Shown piece by piece: positions 24,789-32,995 of a stretch of 41,219 nt of DNA. Positions within the stretch are counted from its first letter, which is position 1. Each line of letters starts with the position of its first letter. Both the position numbers and the translations under genes were made by a program. The stretch lies in NCBI GenBank assembly GCA_964560145.1, contig CAZLKS010000004.1:1-41219 (forward strand), read 5' to 3'. The stretch comes from JAHFLF01 sp964560145 (GTDB taxonomy: Bacteria > Patescibacteriota > Minisyncoccia > UBA6257 > 1-14-0-10-44-23). The notes under the pieces were generated by a model. It worked only from the letters and a program-made list of their open reading frames with translations. It was not told the DNA's origin and ran no database searches.

Positions 24789-26723
24789 ATGAAGAAGAAC
24801 AATTTTAAAGTTGTTTCAGAGTATAAGCCCGCCGGTGATCAACCAGCGGCTATTAAGCAGCTCGTGGACGGCTTGCGAAAGGGGGACCGTTATCAAACGC
24901 TGCTCGGTGTTACGGGTTCGGGCAAGACGTTTACCATGGCGAATGTTATTCAGGAGATCAATAAACCGACGCTCGTAATCGCGCCAAACAAAACGCTGGC
25001 TGCCCAGCTTTATCAAGAGTATCAGGCCTTCTTTCCCAATAATAAGGTTTGTTATTTTGTCAGCTATTACGATTACTATCAACCAGAGGCTTACTTGCCA
25101 GTTACTGATACCTATATCGAAAAGGAGGCAATGATTAACGAAGAAATTGACCGCTTCCGTCACGTGGCAACCTCCGCACTACTTACCCGCAGCGACGTTA
25201 TCGTTGTTGCTTCAGTTTCTTGTATTTATAACCTCGGTGTTCCGGAAAATTATTTTGATTCGATTATTAAGCTCGACATCGGGCAGACGCTCACCCGCAG
25301 CGATTTGATTAGTTGGCTCGTGAAGGTCGGATTTGAACGAAACAATATTGCTCAAAAACGTGGCACCTTCCGAATTCGCGGAGACATTTTTGAAATCAAT
25401 GCGGCGAGTGAAGAACTTGTATATCGAGTTGATTTGGCTGAGCAAACCGTTAAAGAAATCGCTCTCGTAGACCGAACGACACGAAAAATTAAGGAATCAC
25501 TGAAGGAGCTTGTTATCTTTCCGCCGAAGCACTTCGTCACGACCATTCCTGAACGCGAGCGGGCGATTAAGGATATTAAGGCAGAACTTAAAGAGCGTTT
25601 AGTTTACTTAAACGAGAAGGGATTATTGCTTGAGGCGGAACGGTTGGAGCGACGGACAAAGTATGATATGGAAATGATTTCCACGTTGGGGTTCTGCCAC
25701 GGTATTGAAAATTACTCGCGGCATCTTTCGGGAAAAGCTCCCGGTTCGCCGCCGGATTCGCTGCTTGCGTATTTTCCGAAAGACAAAAATGGTAAGCCTG
25801 GTTTTCTAACTATCATCGACGAAAGCCACATTGCCGTGCCGCAGATTGCCGGCATGTATAACGGCGACCAGGCGCGGAAAAAGGTGCTGGTAGAGTTCGG
25901 TTGGAGACTTCCTTCGGCCATGGATAACCGGCCACTCGACTTCAAGGAGTTCGTTGAACGTACCGGACAGACTATTTTTACCTCCGCCACGCCGGCTGCA
26001 TTTGAAAAAGAAAAGTCAGCCCAAATCGTTGAACAGATTGTTCGCCCGACCGGTCTTGTTGACCCGCCGATTGAGGTCCGAAAAGTATTCGCTTCTGTGC
26101 GTCCTGCCCCTTCTGTCGTTGCGAGTACACGAAGCAATCCAGGATTAGCTACCGAGCTGGATCGCCACGGAGCACCTCGCGATGACAAACAAAATAAGAA
26201 GGAGGGGTGGTCGCAGATTGATGATGTTATTGCAGAGACGACGGCGAATATTAAAAAGGGCGAAAAGACCTTAATCATTACGCTTACTAAAAAGCAGTCG
26301 GAGGAGTTGGCTCAGTTCTTGACTGATAAAGGTTTTCGGGCGAAGTTTATGCACTCTGATACACTCACGATGGAGCGTACAGAAATTCTAAAGGGGCTAC
26401 GCACGAATGAATTCGACGTGCTGATTGGCGTAAACCTGCTTCGTGAAGGATTGGATTTGCCAGAGGTCTCGCTCGTGGCGATTCTCGATGCTGACCGCGA
26501 AGGATTTTTACGTAGTGAGGTGTCGCTGATTCAAACGATGGGACGAGCGGCTCGTAACCTTGGCGGGCGAGTGATTCTGTATGGAGATACAATCACCGGC
26601 TCAATGAAACGGGCGATTGACGAGTGTGAGCGCCGTCGCACTATTCAATTGGCATATAATAAGAAGCACAAGATTACTCCTAAGGGCATTAAGAAGGAGG
26701 TGCGGGAGTTCAACTCAAATTAA
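24789..26723 (+). CDS. uvrB: Excinuclease ABC subunit B, lacking the UVR domain and carrying a repeat insertion
   Basis: A 644-aa UvrB (start MKKNNFKVVSEYKPAGDQP; an ATG at 24753 would add 12 residues). It has Walker A GVTGSGKT, YYDYYQPEAYLP for the beta-hairpin that clamps DNA, TIIDESHIAVPQ, TIFTSATP, and the helicase C motifs GVNLLREGLDLPEVSLVAILDADREGFLRS and QTMGRAARN. It loads on damaged DNA and recruits UvrC. The protein ends right after KKHKITPKGIKKEV, so the C-terminal UVR domain that usually binds UvrC is missing. Residues 442-466 (VVASTRSNPG...LDRHGAPRDDK) are encoded by a palindromic repeat, placed between EVRKV and QIDDVIAETT in the linker to the C-terminal helicase domain. Confidence 0.96.
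   Translation: MKKNNFKVVSEYKPAGDQPAAIKQLVDGLRKGDRYQTLLGVTGSGKTFTMANVIQEINKPTLVIAPNKTLAAQLYQEYQAFFPNNKVCYFVSYYDYYQPEAYLPVTDTYIEKEAMINEEIDRFRHVATSALLTRSDVIVVASVSCIYNLGVPENYFDSIIKLDIGQTLTRSDLISWLVKVGFERNNIAQKRGTFRIRGDIFEINAASEELVYRVDLAEQTVKEIALVDRTTRKIKESLKELVIFPPKHFVTTIPERERAIKDIKAELKERLVYLNEKGLLLEAERLERRTKYDMEMISTLGFCHGIENYSRHLSGKAPGSPPDSLLAYFPKDKNGKPGFLTIIDESHIAVPQIAGMYNGDQARKKVLVEFGWRLPSAMDNRPLDFKEFVERTGQTIFTSATPAAFEKEKSAQIVEQIVRPTGLVDPPIEVRKVFASVRPAPSVVASTRSNPGLATELDRHGAPRDDKQNKKEGWSQIDDVIAETTANIKKGEKTLIITLTKKQSEELAQFLTDKGFRAKFMHSDTLTMERTEILKGLRTNEFDVLIGVNLLREGLDLPEVSLVAILDADREGFLRSEVSLIQTMGRAARNLGGRVILYGDTITGSMKRAIDECERRRTIQLAYNKKHKITPKGIKKEVREFNSN
26113..26187 (+). repeat. Family A palindromic element inside uvrB
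   Basis: The left arm contains TTGCGAGTACACGAAGCAAT; the right arm (26158-26187) contains GGATCGCCACGGAGCACC and ends CTCGCGATGACA. The arms are partly inverted. It is read in frame as VVASTRSNPG...LDRHGAPRDDK. Confidence 0.85.
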
Positions 26724-26725
26724 TT

Positions 26726-29452
26726 ATGTCTACAAAAAAGCCGAACGAATTCGTTAATAAGATAGTTATCAAGGGTGCACGTGTTCATAATTTGAAAGAC
26801 GTGAATTTGGAATTGCCAAAAAACGAGTTGATTGTTTTTTCGGGTTTATCGGGCAGCGGCAAGTCGTCGCTGGCATTTGATACTATTTTTGCCGAGGGTC
26901 AGCGTCGGTACATTGAATCGCTCTCTCCGTATGCACGACAGTTCCTAGGACAAATGGAGAAGCCGGATGTCGACGAGATTACTGGTTTGTCGCCGGCCAT
27001 CGCGATTGACCAAAAAGCACATTCGCACAATCCGCGCTCAACTGTGGCAACGCTTACGGAAATTTATGACTATCTGCGTGTGTTATTTGCGCGTGCCGGT
27101 GTGGCATATTGTCCGACGTGTCAGCGGGCGATTCGTAAAATGGCTCCTGAAGAAATTGTTGATACGATTCGAGACGAAGCTGCAAAGCGCAAAGTTCAGC
27201 ACGTCACCATCATGGCCTCGATGGTTCGCGGTCGTAAGGGTGAGTATTTTCAACTGCTGCAAGATTTGTTCCGCGATGGATTCGGTGAGGTTCGTATTGA
27301 TGGCAAGGTAACCTCGCTGCACGACAAGGTTGAGCTTAAGCGTTACGGAGCCCATACGATTGATTTGATTGTTGATAAGGTGATGCCGTCCGACAAGACG
27401 CGTATGTTTGAAGCCGTGGAAACTGCACTGACGAAGGGTAAGGGGCTCATCGCGGTTGCATTTGGAGACGCTCAATCTGTCGTTGCGAGTACTCGAAGCA
27501 ATCCAGACGGAAAGCCGCAGTGGGAGGCCGACCTTGAGGCGTCAAAAAAGCTTGATGATGCTAAGAACGAACAGATGTTCTCGGCTCATTGGAGCTGTCC
27601 GCACGACGGCTTCTCGTTTCCAGAAATTGAGCCACGCCTGTTTTCATTCAACAGCCCTTTTGGCGCCTGTGAAGAGTGTCACGGTATCGGGCACGACTTT
27701 TTTGACTCAAATAAACTCTGTGCGAAGTGTGAAGGTGCACGACTGCGCCCAGAGGTCTTAGCAATTCGTCTTGGCGGTAAGAACATCCACGAGATAACTT
27801 CGATGACAATTGATGCAGCCTATGATTTCTTTGGCGGCATCGATAAGCATCTGTCTGCCAGTCAAAAGCTGATTGCTAAAAATGCGCTGAAGGAGATTGC
27901 TGACCGTTTAGAATTCCTGCTCGAGGTTGGTTTGGACTATCTGACACTGGCGCGCGAGAGCGGAACGCTTTCGGGTGGTGAAGCTCAGCGCATTCGGCTC
28001 GCATCGCAAATCGGCTCGAAACTTTCGGGAACTCTGTACGTACTTGATGAACCGACTATCGGTCTTCACGAGCGCGACAACGAGAGATTGATTAAGATAA
28101 TGAAGGAGCTACGTGACCTAGGCAATACACTCATCGTTGTTGAGCACGATGAACGGGTGATTCGTGAGAGTGATTTCTTTGTCGACATTGGTCCCGGGCC
28201 AGGTGTGCACGGAGGCCGTGTGGTCATTAGTGGTGCAACTGCTGAGCTACTCGGTCCCGCTGTCATTGCGAGTTCCGCCACTGGCGGACGAAGCAATCCA
28301 GGAAAGGCTGGAAAGCTGGATCGCCACGGAGTACCTCGCGATGACAAAGAAGGCGACGAGTCACATACTTTACAGTATCTGACTGGCAAGGCAGAAATTG
28401 AAATTCCGGAATCGCGGCGCACGAAAGACAAGGGCTGGTTGAAAATCATCGGTGCGCAGGGCAATAACATCAAGAACATCGATGTTGATATTCCGCTTGG
28501 ACGTTTGACCTGTATTACTGGAGTTTCGGGCAGTGGCAAATCGACGCTGCTTGAAGATGTCGTGTATCGCAACGTGCAGAAGATGCTCGGCGGGTTTCAT
28601 AACAACCTGTCGGGAGTTTCTAAGATTATCGGCACCGAGTATATTCGCCACATCATTGCAATTGACCAGTCGCCAATCGGTAAGTCACCGCGCAGCAACC
28701 CCGCAACCTATACCGGTGTTTGGCAACCGATTCGTGATTTGTTCTCTATGCTGCCCGAGGCGCAGGAGCACGCCTACAGCGCCAGCCGGTTTAGTTTCAA
28801 CGTTCCGGGCGGTCGTTGTGAAGCATGTGAAGGTGCTGGCGCAAAAGTAATTGAGATGCACTTTTTGCCGGACGTGCTCGTGACCTGTGACGTGTGTCGT
28901 GGCAAGCGATTTAGCGCCGAGACGCTCGAGGTGAAATACAAAGGCAAAAACATTGCTCAGGTCTTAGACATGACCGTCGAAGAAGCCCTCATACATTTTG
29001 ATGGTGTGTATACTATCAGCGACAAGCTGAAAGTGCTCAATGAGGTTGGTTTGAACTACATCAAGCTTGGTCAGAGTGCGACGACGCTCTCTGGTGGTGA
29101 GGCGCAGCGTATCAAGTTGTCAAAAGAGCTTGCACGGCCAATGGCACGAAACGATGTTTTCATTTTGGACGAGCCGACAACTGGACTGCACTTCGAGGAC
29201 GTAAAAATGCTGCTCGCCGTACTTCAACGGATTGTTGAAAAGGGGAACACCGTCATTTTGATTGAACATAACATGCACGTGATTAAAGTCGCTGACTATC
29301 TTATCGATATGGGTCCAGAGGCGGGCGTACGTGGTGGTAAGGTGATCGCCGAAGGAACCCCCGAGGAGGTGGCCAAAAACAAGCACTCCATAACCGGAAA
29401 GTATCTGAAGGAGTATTTGAAAAAGAAGGATTGGTGGAGTAGTCTCTTGTAG
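26726..29452 (+). CDS. uvrA: Excinuclease ABC subunit A with two repeat insertions
   Basis: A 908-aa UvrA with two ABC ATPase halves. Half 1 has GLSGSGKSSLAFDT, LSGGEAQRIRLASQIGS and LYVLDEPTIGLHERDN. Half 2 has GVSGSGKSTLLEDV, LSGGEAQRIKLSKEL and FILDEPTTGLHFEDV. It finds damage and loads UvrB. The second zinc module is intact (CEAC...CDVC). In the first, the usual Cys-x2-Cys is Cys291-Pro-His-Asp294, paired with Cys315-x2-Cys318. Repeat insertions occur near residues 251-260 (VVASTRSNPD, in the region before the first zinc module) and 512-541 (VIASSATGGRSNPG...LDRHGVPRDDK, in the loop after the first ATPase half). It follows uvrB by 2 bases. Confidence 0.96.
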   Translation: MSTKKPNEFVNKIVIKGARVHNLKDVNLELPKNELIVFSGLSGSGKSSLAFDTIFAEGQRRYIESLSPYARQFLGQMEKPDVDEITGLSPAIAIDQKAHSHNPRSTVATLTEIYDYLRVLFARAGVAYCPTCQRAIRKMAPEEIVDTIRDEAAKRKVQHVTIMASMVRGRKGEYFQLLQDLFRDGFGEVRIDGKVTSLHDKVELKRYGAHTIDLIVDKVMPSDKTRMFEAVETALTKGKGLIAVAFGDAQSVVASTRSNPDGKPQWEADLEASKKLDDAKNEQMFSAHWSCPHDGFSFPEIEPRLFSFNSPFGACEECHGIGHDFFDSNKLCAKCEGARLRPEVLAIRLGGKNIHEITSMTIDAAYDFFGGIDKHLSASQKLIAKNALKEIADRLEFLLEVGLDYLTLARESGTLSGGEAQRIRLASQIGSKLSGTLYVLDEPTIGLHERDNERLIKIMKELRDLGNTLIVVEHDERVIRESDFFVDIGPGPGVHGGRVVISGATAELLGPAVIASSATGGRSNPGKAGKLDRHGVPRDDKEGDESHTLQYLTGKAEIEIPESRRTKDKGWLKIIGAQGNNIKNIDVDIPLGRLTCITGVSGSGKSTLLEDVVYRNVQKMLGGFHNNLSGVSKIIGTEYIRHIIAIDQSPIGKSPRSNPATYTGVWQPIRDLFSMLPEAQEHAYSASRFSFNVPGGRCEACEGAGAKVIEMHFLPDVLVTCDVCRGKRFSAETLEVKYKGKNIAQVLDMTVEEALIHFDGVYTISDKLKVLNEVGLNYIKLGQSATTLSGGEAQRIKLSKELARPMARNDVFILDEPTTGLHFEDVKMLLAVLQRIVEKGNTVILIEHNMHVIKVADYLIDMGPEAGVRGGKVIAEGTPEEVAKNKHSITGKYLKEYLKKKDWWSSLL
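27477..27506 (+). repeat. Half-length family A element inside uvrA
   Basis: A single left arm with TTGCGAGTACTCGAAGCAAT, read as VVASTRSNP. No right arm follows. Confidence 0.85.
28260..28346 (+). repeat. Family A element with an inner hairpin inside uvrA
   Basis: In the left arm the usual GTACTCG is replaced by a TCCGCC-act-GGCGGA hairpin (28274-28288). The right arm (28317-28346) is nearly identical to that in uvrB (GGATCGCCACGGAGTACC...CTCGCGATGACA). Read in frame. Confidence 0.85.
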
Positions 29453-29507
29453 TGATGAAGGGGCACCGAAGTACAAAGATGTCGCGCCCGAGGAACTGAT
29501 TTAATAT

Positions 29508-31004
29508 ATGGCAACGTTTGATCAACTTAAAAAAGTATCACGAACTTTTCCTAACTCGCCAGGCGTTTATTTTTGGCGGAATGAAAAAGGGGAGCCACTG
29601 TATATCGGCCGGGCGGGGAGTTTGAAAAAGAGGATTGGGAATTATTTTTTGGCGAAGCGTGATCCCCGGATTTTTGAGATGACGCAGATGGCGCATTCTT
29701 TGGATTGTGAAGTTACGGAAACGTTGCTCGAGGCGATTGTGCTCGAGGCGAATCTAATCAAGCAGTACTGGCCGAAGTACAACGTGCAGGAGAAGGATAA
29801 CAAGTCGTTTATATACATGGTGGTCACTGATGAGCCCTTTCCACGGATTTTGATGGTACGGGGGCGGGAGCTGGAGCGGTTTCTCTCTCCATCTGTCGTT
29901 GCGAGTACTCGAAGCAATCCAGGATCGGGCAACGGGGATGGATTGCCGCGGGAGTACCCTCGCAACGACAGAAAGAAAAAGCAACTCGGCACCATGGGGA
30001 TTTTTGGTCCGTACCAAAGTTATTACCTGCTTCGTAAAGCGTTAGAAATCATTCGCAAGATATTCCCGTACTCGAATTGCAAACCAGGCCAGCTCAAATC
30101 CTGTTTCCATTATCAAATAGGGCTCTGTCCGGGAGTGTGTGTTGGTGCTATAGATGCGAAAATGTATAGAGAGAATATTCGCAATATTATCTTGTTTTTC
30201 CGTGGCGACAAAAAGGCACTACTTAAGAAGCTACAGAAAGAGAACTCGTCCACCTTTGGTGGGGTCGACAAGATTAAGGCGCTCAAACAGGTACGCGATA
30301 CGGCGCTGCTCGCCGATTCGGATGTTTTGCTTCGCGGAAATCAACTGATGGATAGGCGGATTGAAGGATACGACATTAGTCATTCGGGCGGAAAGAATCC
30401 TGTTGGGGCTATGGTGGTATTCGAAAACGGCGAGGCCGACCCGAGTCAGTACCGGTTGTTTAATATCCACGGCCTGTCTGTCATTGCGAGTACGCGAAGC
30501 AATCCAGTGGATGGATCCCGTGTCGTTGCACGGGATGACAAAGGGGATGGATTGCTTCGAGTACTCGCAACGACAGCCGGGAAAAACCAAGACGACCTTG
30601 CTATGCTCGAAGACCCTCCTTCGCTAAAGCTTCGGAAGGGCAAGGGTTTTGAAAGTTATGATGATTTAGCTATGTTAGAAGAAATGCTGACGCGCCGCCT
30701 TCTTCATTCCGAGTGGCCGTTGCCGCAGATTGTTTTTGTTGATGGCGGTACGAATCAGGTGAAAAGAATAGACGCAGTTCTAAAAAAGCACGGACACATA
30801 CTACCAGTTGTTGGACTCTCCAAGGCGGGAAAACACGCAGCCAGTTCGGCTGGCGAGGACAAGTTTGTCGTTGCAAATGGGGGGAAGGTTGGTAAGGAGT
30901 TAATCCTTGCTTCGCGTAACTTGTTCCAGCAGGTGCGCAACGAAGCACATCGGTTTAGTATTTCTGCGCAGCGAAAACGTGCAAAGAAAGGCTTTTTGAG
31001 GTAG
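29508..31004 (+). CDS. uvrC: Excinuclease ABC subunit C, short form with three repeat insertions
   Basis: A 498-aa UvrC (about 600 aa in most bacteria). An N-terminal GIY-YIG nuclease (PGVYFWRNEKGEPLYIGRAGSLKKRIGNYF), a middle CxxGxCxGxC-like cluster (SCFHYQIGLCPGVCVGA), and the RNase H-like nuclease with YDISH, VDGG and NEAHRFS are visible. The UVR domain after FFRGDKKALLKKL is missing or degenerate and the C-terminal helix-hairpin-helix domain is absent, as the protein ends shortly after the last motif. Insertions lie at residues 130-155 (between the GIY-YIG domain and GIFGPY), 324-357, and 370-383. The last is flanked by two copies of DDLAMLE (362-368 and 385-391), which contain the second catalytic Asp of the RNase H-like site. 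Confidence 0.95.
   Translation: MATFDQLKKVSRTFPNSPGVYFWRNEKGEPLYIGRAGSLKKRIGNYFLAKRDPRIFEMTQMAHSLDCEVTETLLEAIVLEANLIKQYWPKYNVQEKDNKSFIYMVVTDEPFPRILMVRGRELERFLSPSVVASTRSNPGSGNGDGLPREYPRNDRKKKQLGTMGIFGPYQSYYLLRKALEIIRKIFPYSNCKPGQLKSCFHYQIGLCPGVCVGAIDAKMYRENIRNIILFFRGDKKALLKKLQKENSSTFGGVDKIKALKQVRDTALLADSDVLLRGNQLMDRRIEGYDISHSGGKNPVGAMVVFENGEADPSQYRLFNIHGLSVIASTRSNPVDGSRVVARDDKGDGLLRVLATTAGKNQDDLAMLEDPPSLKLRKGKGFESYDDLAMLEEMLTRRLLHSEWPLPQIVFVDGGTNQVKRIDAVLKKHGHILPVVGLSKAGKHAASSAGEDKFVVANGGKVGKELILASRNLFQQVRNEAHRFSISAQRKRAKKGFLR
29893..29971 (+). repeat. Family A palindromic element inside uvrC (first)
   Basis: The left arm contains TTGCGAGTACTCGAAGCAAT; the right arm (29939-29971) is its near reverse complement with a 4-base difference. 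Read as VVASTRSNPG...REYPRNDRK. Confidence 0.88.
30478..30576 (+). repeat. Nested family A/family B element inside uvrC
   Basis: The outer arms 30479-30506 and 30548-30575 are inverted copies matching at 26 of 28 positions by eye. Between them is the ATCCCGTG-tcgttg-CACGGGAT hairpin (30515-30536) also found between genes at 2494-2515. The whole is in frame (VIASTRSNPV...VVARDDK...LLRVLATT). Confidence 0.9.
30614..30645 (+). repeat. Family E repeat inside uvrC
   Basis: CCTCCTTCGCTAAAGCTTCG followed by GAAGGGCAAG; it encodes PPSLKLRKGK. A related copy lies in the helicase-nuclease gene at 41043-41075. Confidence 0.7.
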
Positions 31005-31013
31005 TCTGTGCTT

Positions 31014-31964
31014 ATGGAAAAAGACATCAAAGCGGCTGCTGCGGGGAAATTCCCGCACAAAGGACGAGCGGGTTTTTTAATGCGTAAAAAAATGGCCGAG
31101 GAGAAGGCTGCAAAAATGGCAATAAACAAGCCGGTCGCTTCATTGGTGGAGAGTAAAAAGGTGGTTGTGTCTGGTGGGTCAAAGAAAGATACCGGTTGGG
31201 GAAAGGTTGCTGATTGGTACCACGAGACGGTTGAAGATAAAGGAAGCTATCAGCGCGATTTAATCTTACCGAATGTCATTCGGCTCCTTGATATAAAAAA
31301 AGGTGAAACTGTTTTGGACCTTGCGTGCGGCGAAGGATTTTTTGCCCGGAGGTATTTGGTCAACGGGGCTAAAGTTATTGGAGCTGATATTGCGAAAGAA
31401 CTTATTGCAATTGCGCAAAAGCAATCTCCGGAGATTGCCTACTATGTTGCGGGTGCAGATAAAATCCCCTTCGTTGCTGACGCGAGCGTGGACAAGATAA
31501 CGGTCATTTTGGCTTTGCAGAATATCGAAAATGTAGCCGGTACTTTTAAAGAATGTGCGCGCGTTTTGAAGCTCGGTGGCAAAATGGTCATTGTCCTGAA
31601 TCATCCTGCATTTCGTATTCCGAAGGCGAGCAGCTGGGGTTGGGCTTCGTCTGCAAATGGCAAAGAGCAGACAGCAAAGAATAGTGAGGAGGCGGTGCAG
31701 TATCGTCGAATCGACAAATACATGTCGGAGTTGCGCGAAAAGATTGATATGGCTCCAGGAACTGCGGCGAGTGAACACACGATTTCTTTCCACCGGCCGT
31801 TGCAGTACTTCGTTAAGCTTCTCGGCAAGGTAGGACTTGCAGTGATTAATATGGAGGAATGGGTGGGCAATCGCAAAAGTCAGCCTGGTCCGCGTGCTGC
31901 GGCCGAAGACAAGGCTCGTGCAGAAATTCCGCTTTTTATGATGCTCGAAGTTAAAAAAATATAG
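31014..31964 (+). CDS. SAM-dependent class I methyltransferase
   Basis: A 316-aa protein. Residues about 1-55 are basic and Ala/Lys-rich. The methyltransferase domain carries motif I VLDLACGEGFFARRYL, then KVIGADIAKELIAIAQ (acidic residue for the SAM ribose) and VLKLGGKMVIVLNHPAF. It matches the Methyltransf_11 group, whose substrates vary. The ATG at 31014 is preferred over a GTG at 31008. It follows uvrC by 9 bases and may share its transcript. Confidence 0.85.
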   Translation: MEKDIKAAAAGKFPHKGRAGFLMRKKMAEEKAAKMAINKPVASLVESKKVVVSGGSKKDTGWGKVADWYHETVEDKGSYQRDLILPNVIRLLDIKKGETVLDLACGEGFFARRYLVNGAKVIGADIAKELIAIAQKQSPEIAYYVAGADKIPFVADASVDKITVILALQNIENVAGTFKECARVLKLGGKMVIVLNHPAFRIPKASSWGWASSANGKEQTAKNSEEAVQYRRIDKYMSELREKIDMAPGTAASEHTISFHRPLQYFVKLLGKVGLAVINMEEWVGNRKSQPGPRAAAEDKARAEIPLFMMLEVKKI

Positions 31965-31965
31965 T
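31960..31965 (+). promoter_or_regulatory. -10 box giving a leaderless transcript
   Basis: TATAGT overlaps the methyltransferase stop and ends 6 bases before the ATG at 31972. Confidence 0.4.
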
Positions 31966-31971
31966 ATAAAA

Positions 31972-32337
31972 ATGTCTGACCCTACCGCGAGATTTGAATT
32001 TGCACCAATATTGGACGAGGAGGTTATTCAACTCTTTATCGTAGCAAGTACATACGGAGAGACGCTCGAGACTCCAGGGCAACGATTTGAAGAAGCTCGG
32101 GCGCGGTTTATTCAGTGGGTTGATCAAGAGCAATCGAAGGTCGGCAAAGGTGCTGATGATCAGCTCATTTTCGACATTCGTCGCATCAATATTGCCATTC
32201 GAGGTGGTATGAAACAGTATGCTGCGGGCGAACTTGAAGACCTAGAAACGCGGCTTATATATGAGACGCCACTTTCTGATGCGCAGAAGATTCGTTTCCA
32301 GGGTGACTTAGATCGTTTTAGGATTGAATTGGGCTAA
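31972..32337 (+). CDS. Hypothetical helical protein
   Basis: A 121-aa soluble protein, acidic and probably all helical (RFEEARARFIQWVDQEQSKVG, DLETRLIYETPLSDAQKIRF). I recognise no family. A -10 box lies 6 bases upstream, and a strong bidirectional terminator follows. Confidence 0.65.
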   Translation: MSDPTARFEFAPILDEEVIQLFIVASTYGETLETPGQRFEEARARFIQWVDQEQSKVGKGADDQLIFDIRRINIAIRGGMKQYAAGELEDLETRLIYETPLSDAQKIRFQGDLDRFRIELG

Positions 32338-32355
32338 TCGAGATCGTATTTTGGT

Positions 32356-32390
32356 AATTCAAAAACCGCCGAGAGGCGGTTTTTGAATTT
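32356..32390. terminator. Bidirectional rho-independent terminator
   Basis: A perfect 15-bp stem (32356-32370 with 32375-32389; AAAACCGCC/GGCGGTTTT core, GAGA loop) between two converging genes. Confidence 0.92.
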
Positions 32391-32403
32391 CTAGTTCGGA
32401 TGG

Positions 32404-32901
32404 TTATCCTTTGCTTTCGCCACCAGCGCTGGTCATGTTTACCTTGAACTGCATTTGTACGACAACACCAGCTGGATCTTTGAGTATCGTATCGGTTGCG
32501 ATATCAAACTGTCCGTTGCCATTGTCACCATAGAGAGTTGCAAAGTAGCTTGCACCGGCCTTCATGTTCATGATGACGGTCTGGTTTTTGTAGAAACCTG
32601 GCGTAAACAGTTTGCTGTAAGCAAGAACTTTCCCAACGACTCCGTTGTTATTTTCTTGAATGACAACGAACCCTGGTGTAATAAAGGATACTTGACTGAT
32701 GAGTACAGCAACAGAATCGGGGTCTTGTGCGCCAACGTCGATACTGTTTTGATCGCCGACAGTGATGTTATTTGGGTCTTTGATGGTTTGCGAACGATTA
32801 TACATTGCAATGCCAGCAATTAAGAGAACGACAATAACTCCGCCGATTATCCATTTCTGCTTATTGCTCTGCGGGCTCACATCAATTGGTTGATTTTCCA
32901 T
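32404..32901 (-). CDS. Membrane-anchored DUF7282-like protein
   Basis: A 165-aa protein with an N-terminal membrane segment (WIIGGVIVVLLIAGIAMY, residues about 17-34) and an extracytoplasmic beta-domain. The pattern ITPGFVVIQENNNGVVGKVLAYSKLFTPGFYKNQTVIMNMKAGASYFATLYGDNGNGQFD resembles DUF7282 (positions about 73-132; quoted motif should be read as TPGFVVI, GVVGKVLAYS and YGDNGNGQFD). Function is not known. A minus-strand TATACT at 32929-32934 leaves a leader of about 20 bases. Confidence 0.7.
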   Translation of the reverse strand: MENQPIDVSPQSNKQKWIIGGVIVVLLIAGIAMYNRSQTIKDPNNITVGDQNSIDVGAQDPDSVAVLISQVSFITPGFVVIQENNNGVVGKVLAYSKLFTPGFYKNQTVIMNMKAGASYFATLYGDNGNGQFDIATDTILKDPAGVVVQMQFKVNMTSAGGESKG

Positions 32902-32928
32902 ATGAATAAAGGGTTAATAATGTCTATA

Positions 32929-32934
32929 GTATAG
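32929..32934 (-). promoter_or_regulatory. -10 box of the DUF7282-like gene
   Basis: TATACT on the minus strand, 27 bases before the ATG at 32901. Confidence 0.4.
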
Positions 32935-32940
32935 CATCTT

Positions 32941-32991
32941 CGCACCAAAACGAATACGAGCGACAACGGCTTGGGGGCCATTGTCGCTCGT
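32941..32991 (-). terminator. Terminator of the 33508 gene
   Basis: A perfect 11-bp stem ACGAGCGACAA/TTGTCGCTCGT (32956-32966 with 32981-32991), followed on the minus strand by ATTCGTTTTGG. Confidence 0.75.
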
Positions 32992-32995
32992 GGGT

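Noticed and set aside
25712..26278. Antisense frames spanning the repeats in uvrB, uvrA and uvrC
   Set aside because: The palindromes are open in several frames on both strands, so they lengthen antisense frames without coding meaning.
26113..30576. The repeats in uvr genes as inteins or introns
   Set aside because: They are only 30-100 bases, in frame, and lack splicing motifs; the palindromic structure and shared peptide fit small dispersed elements better.
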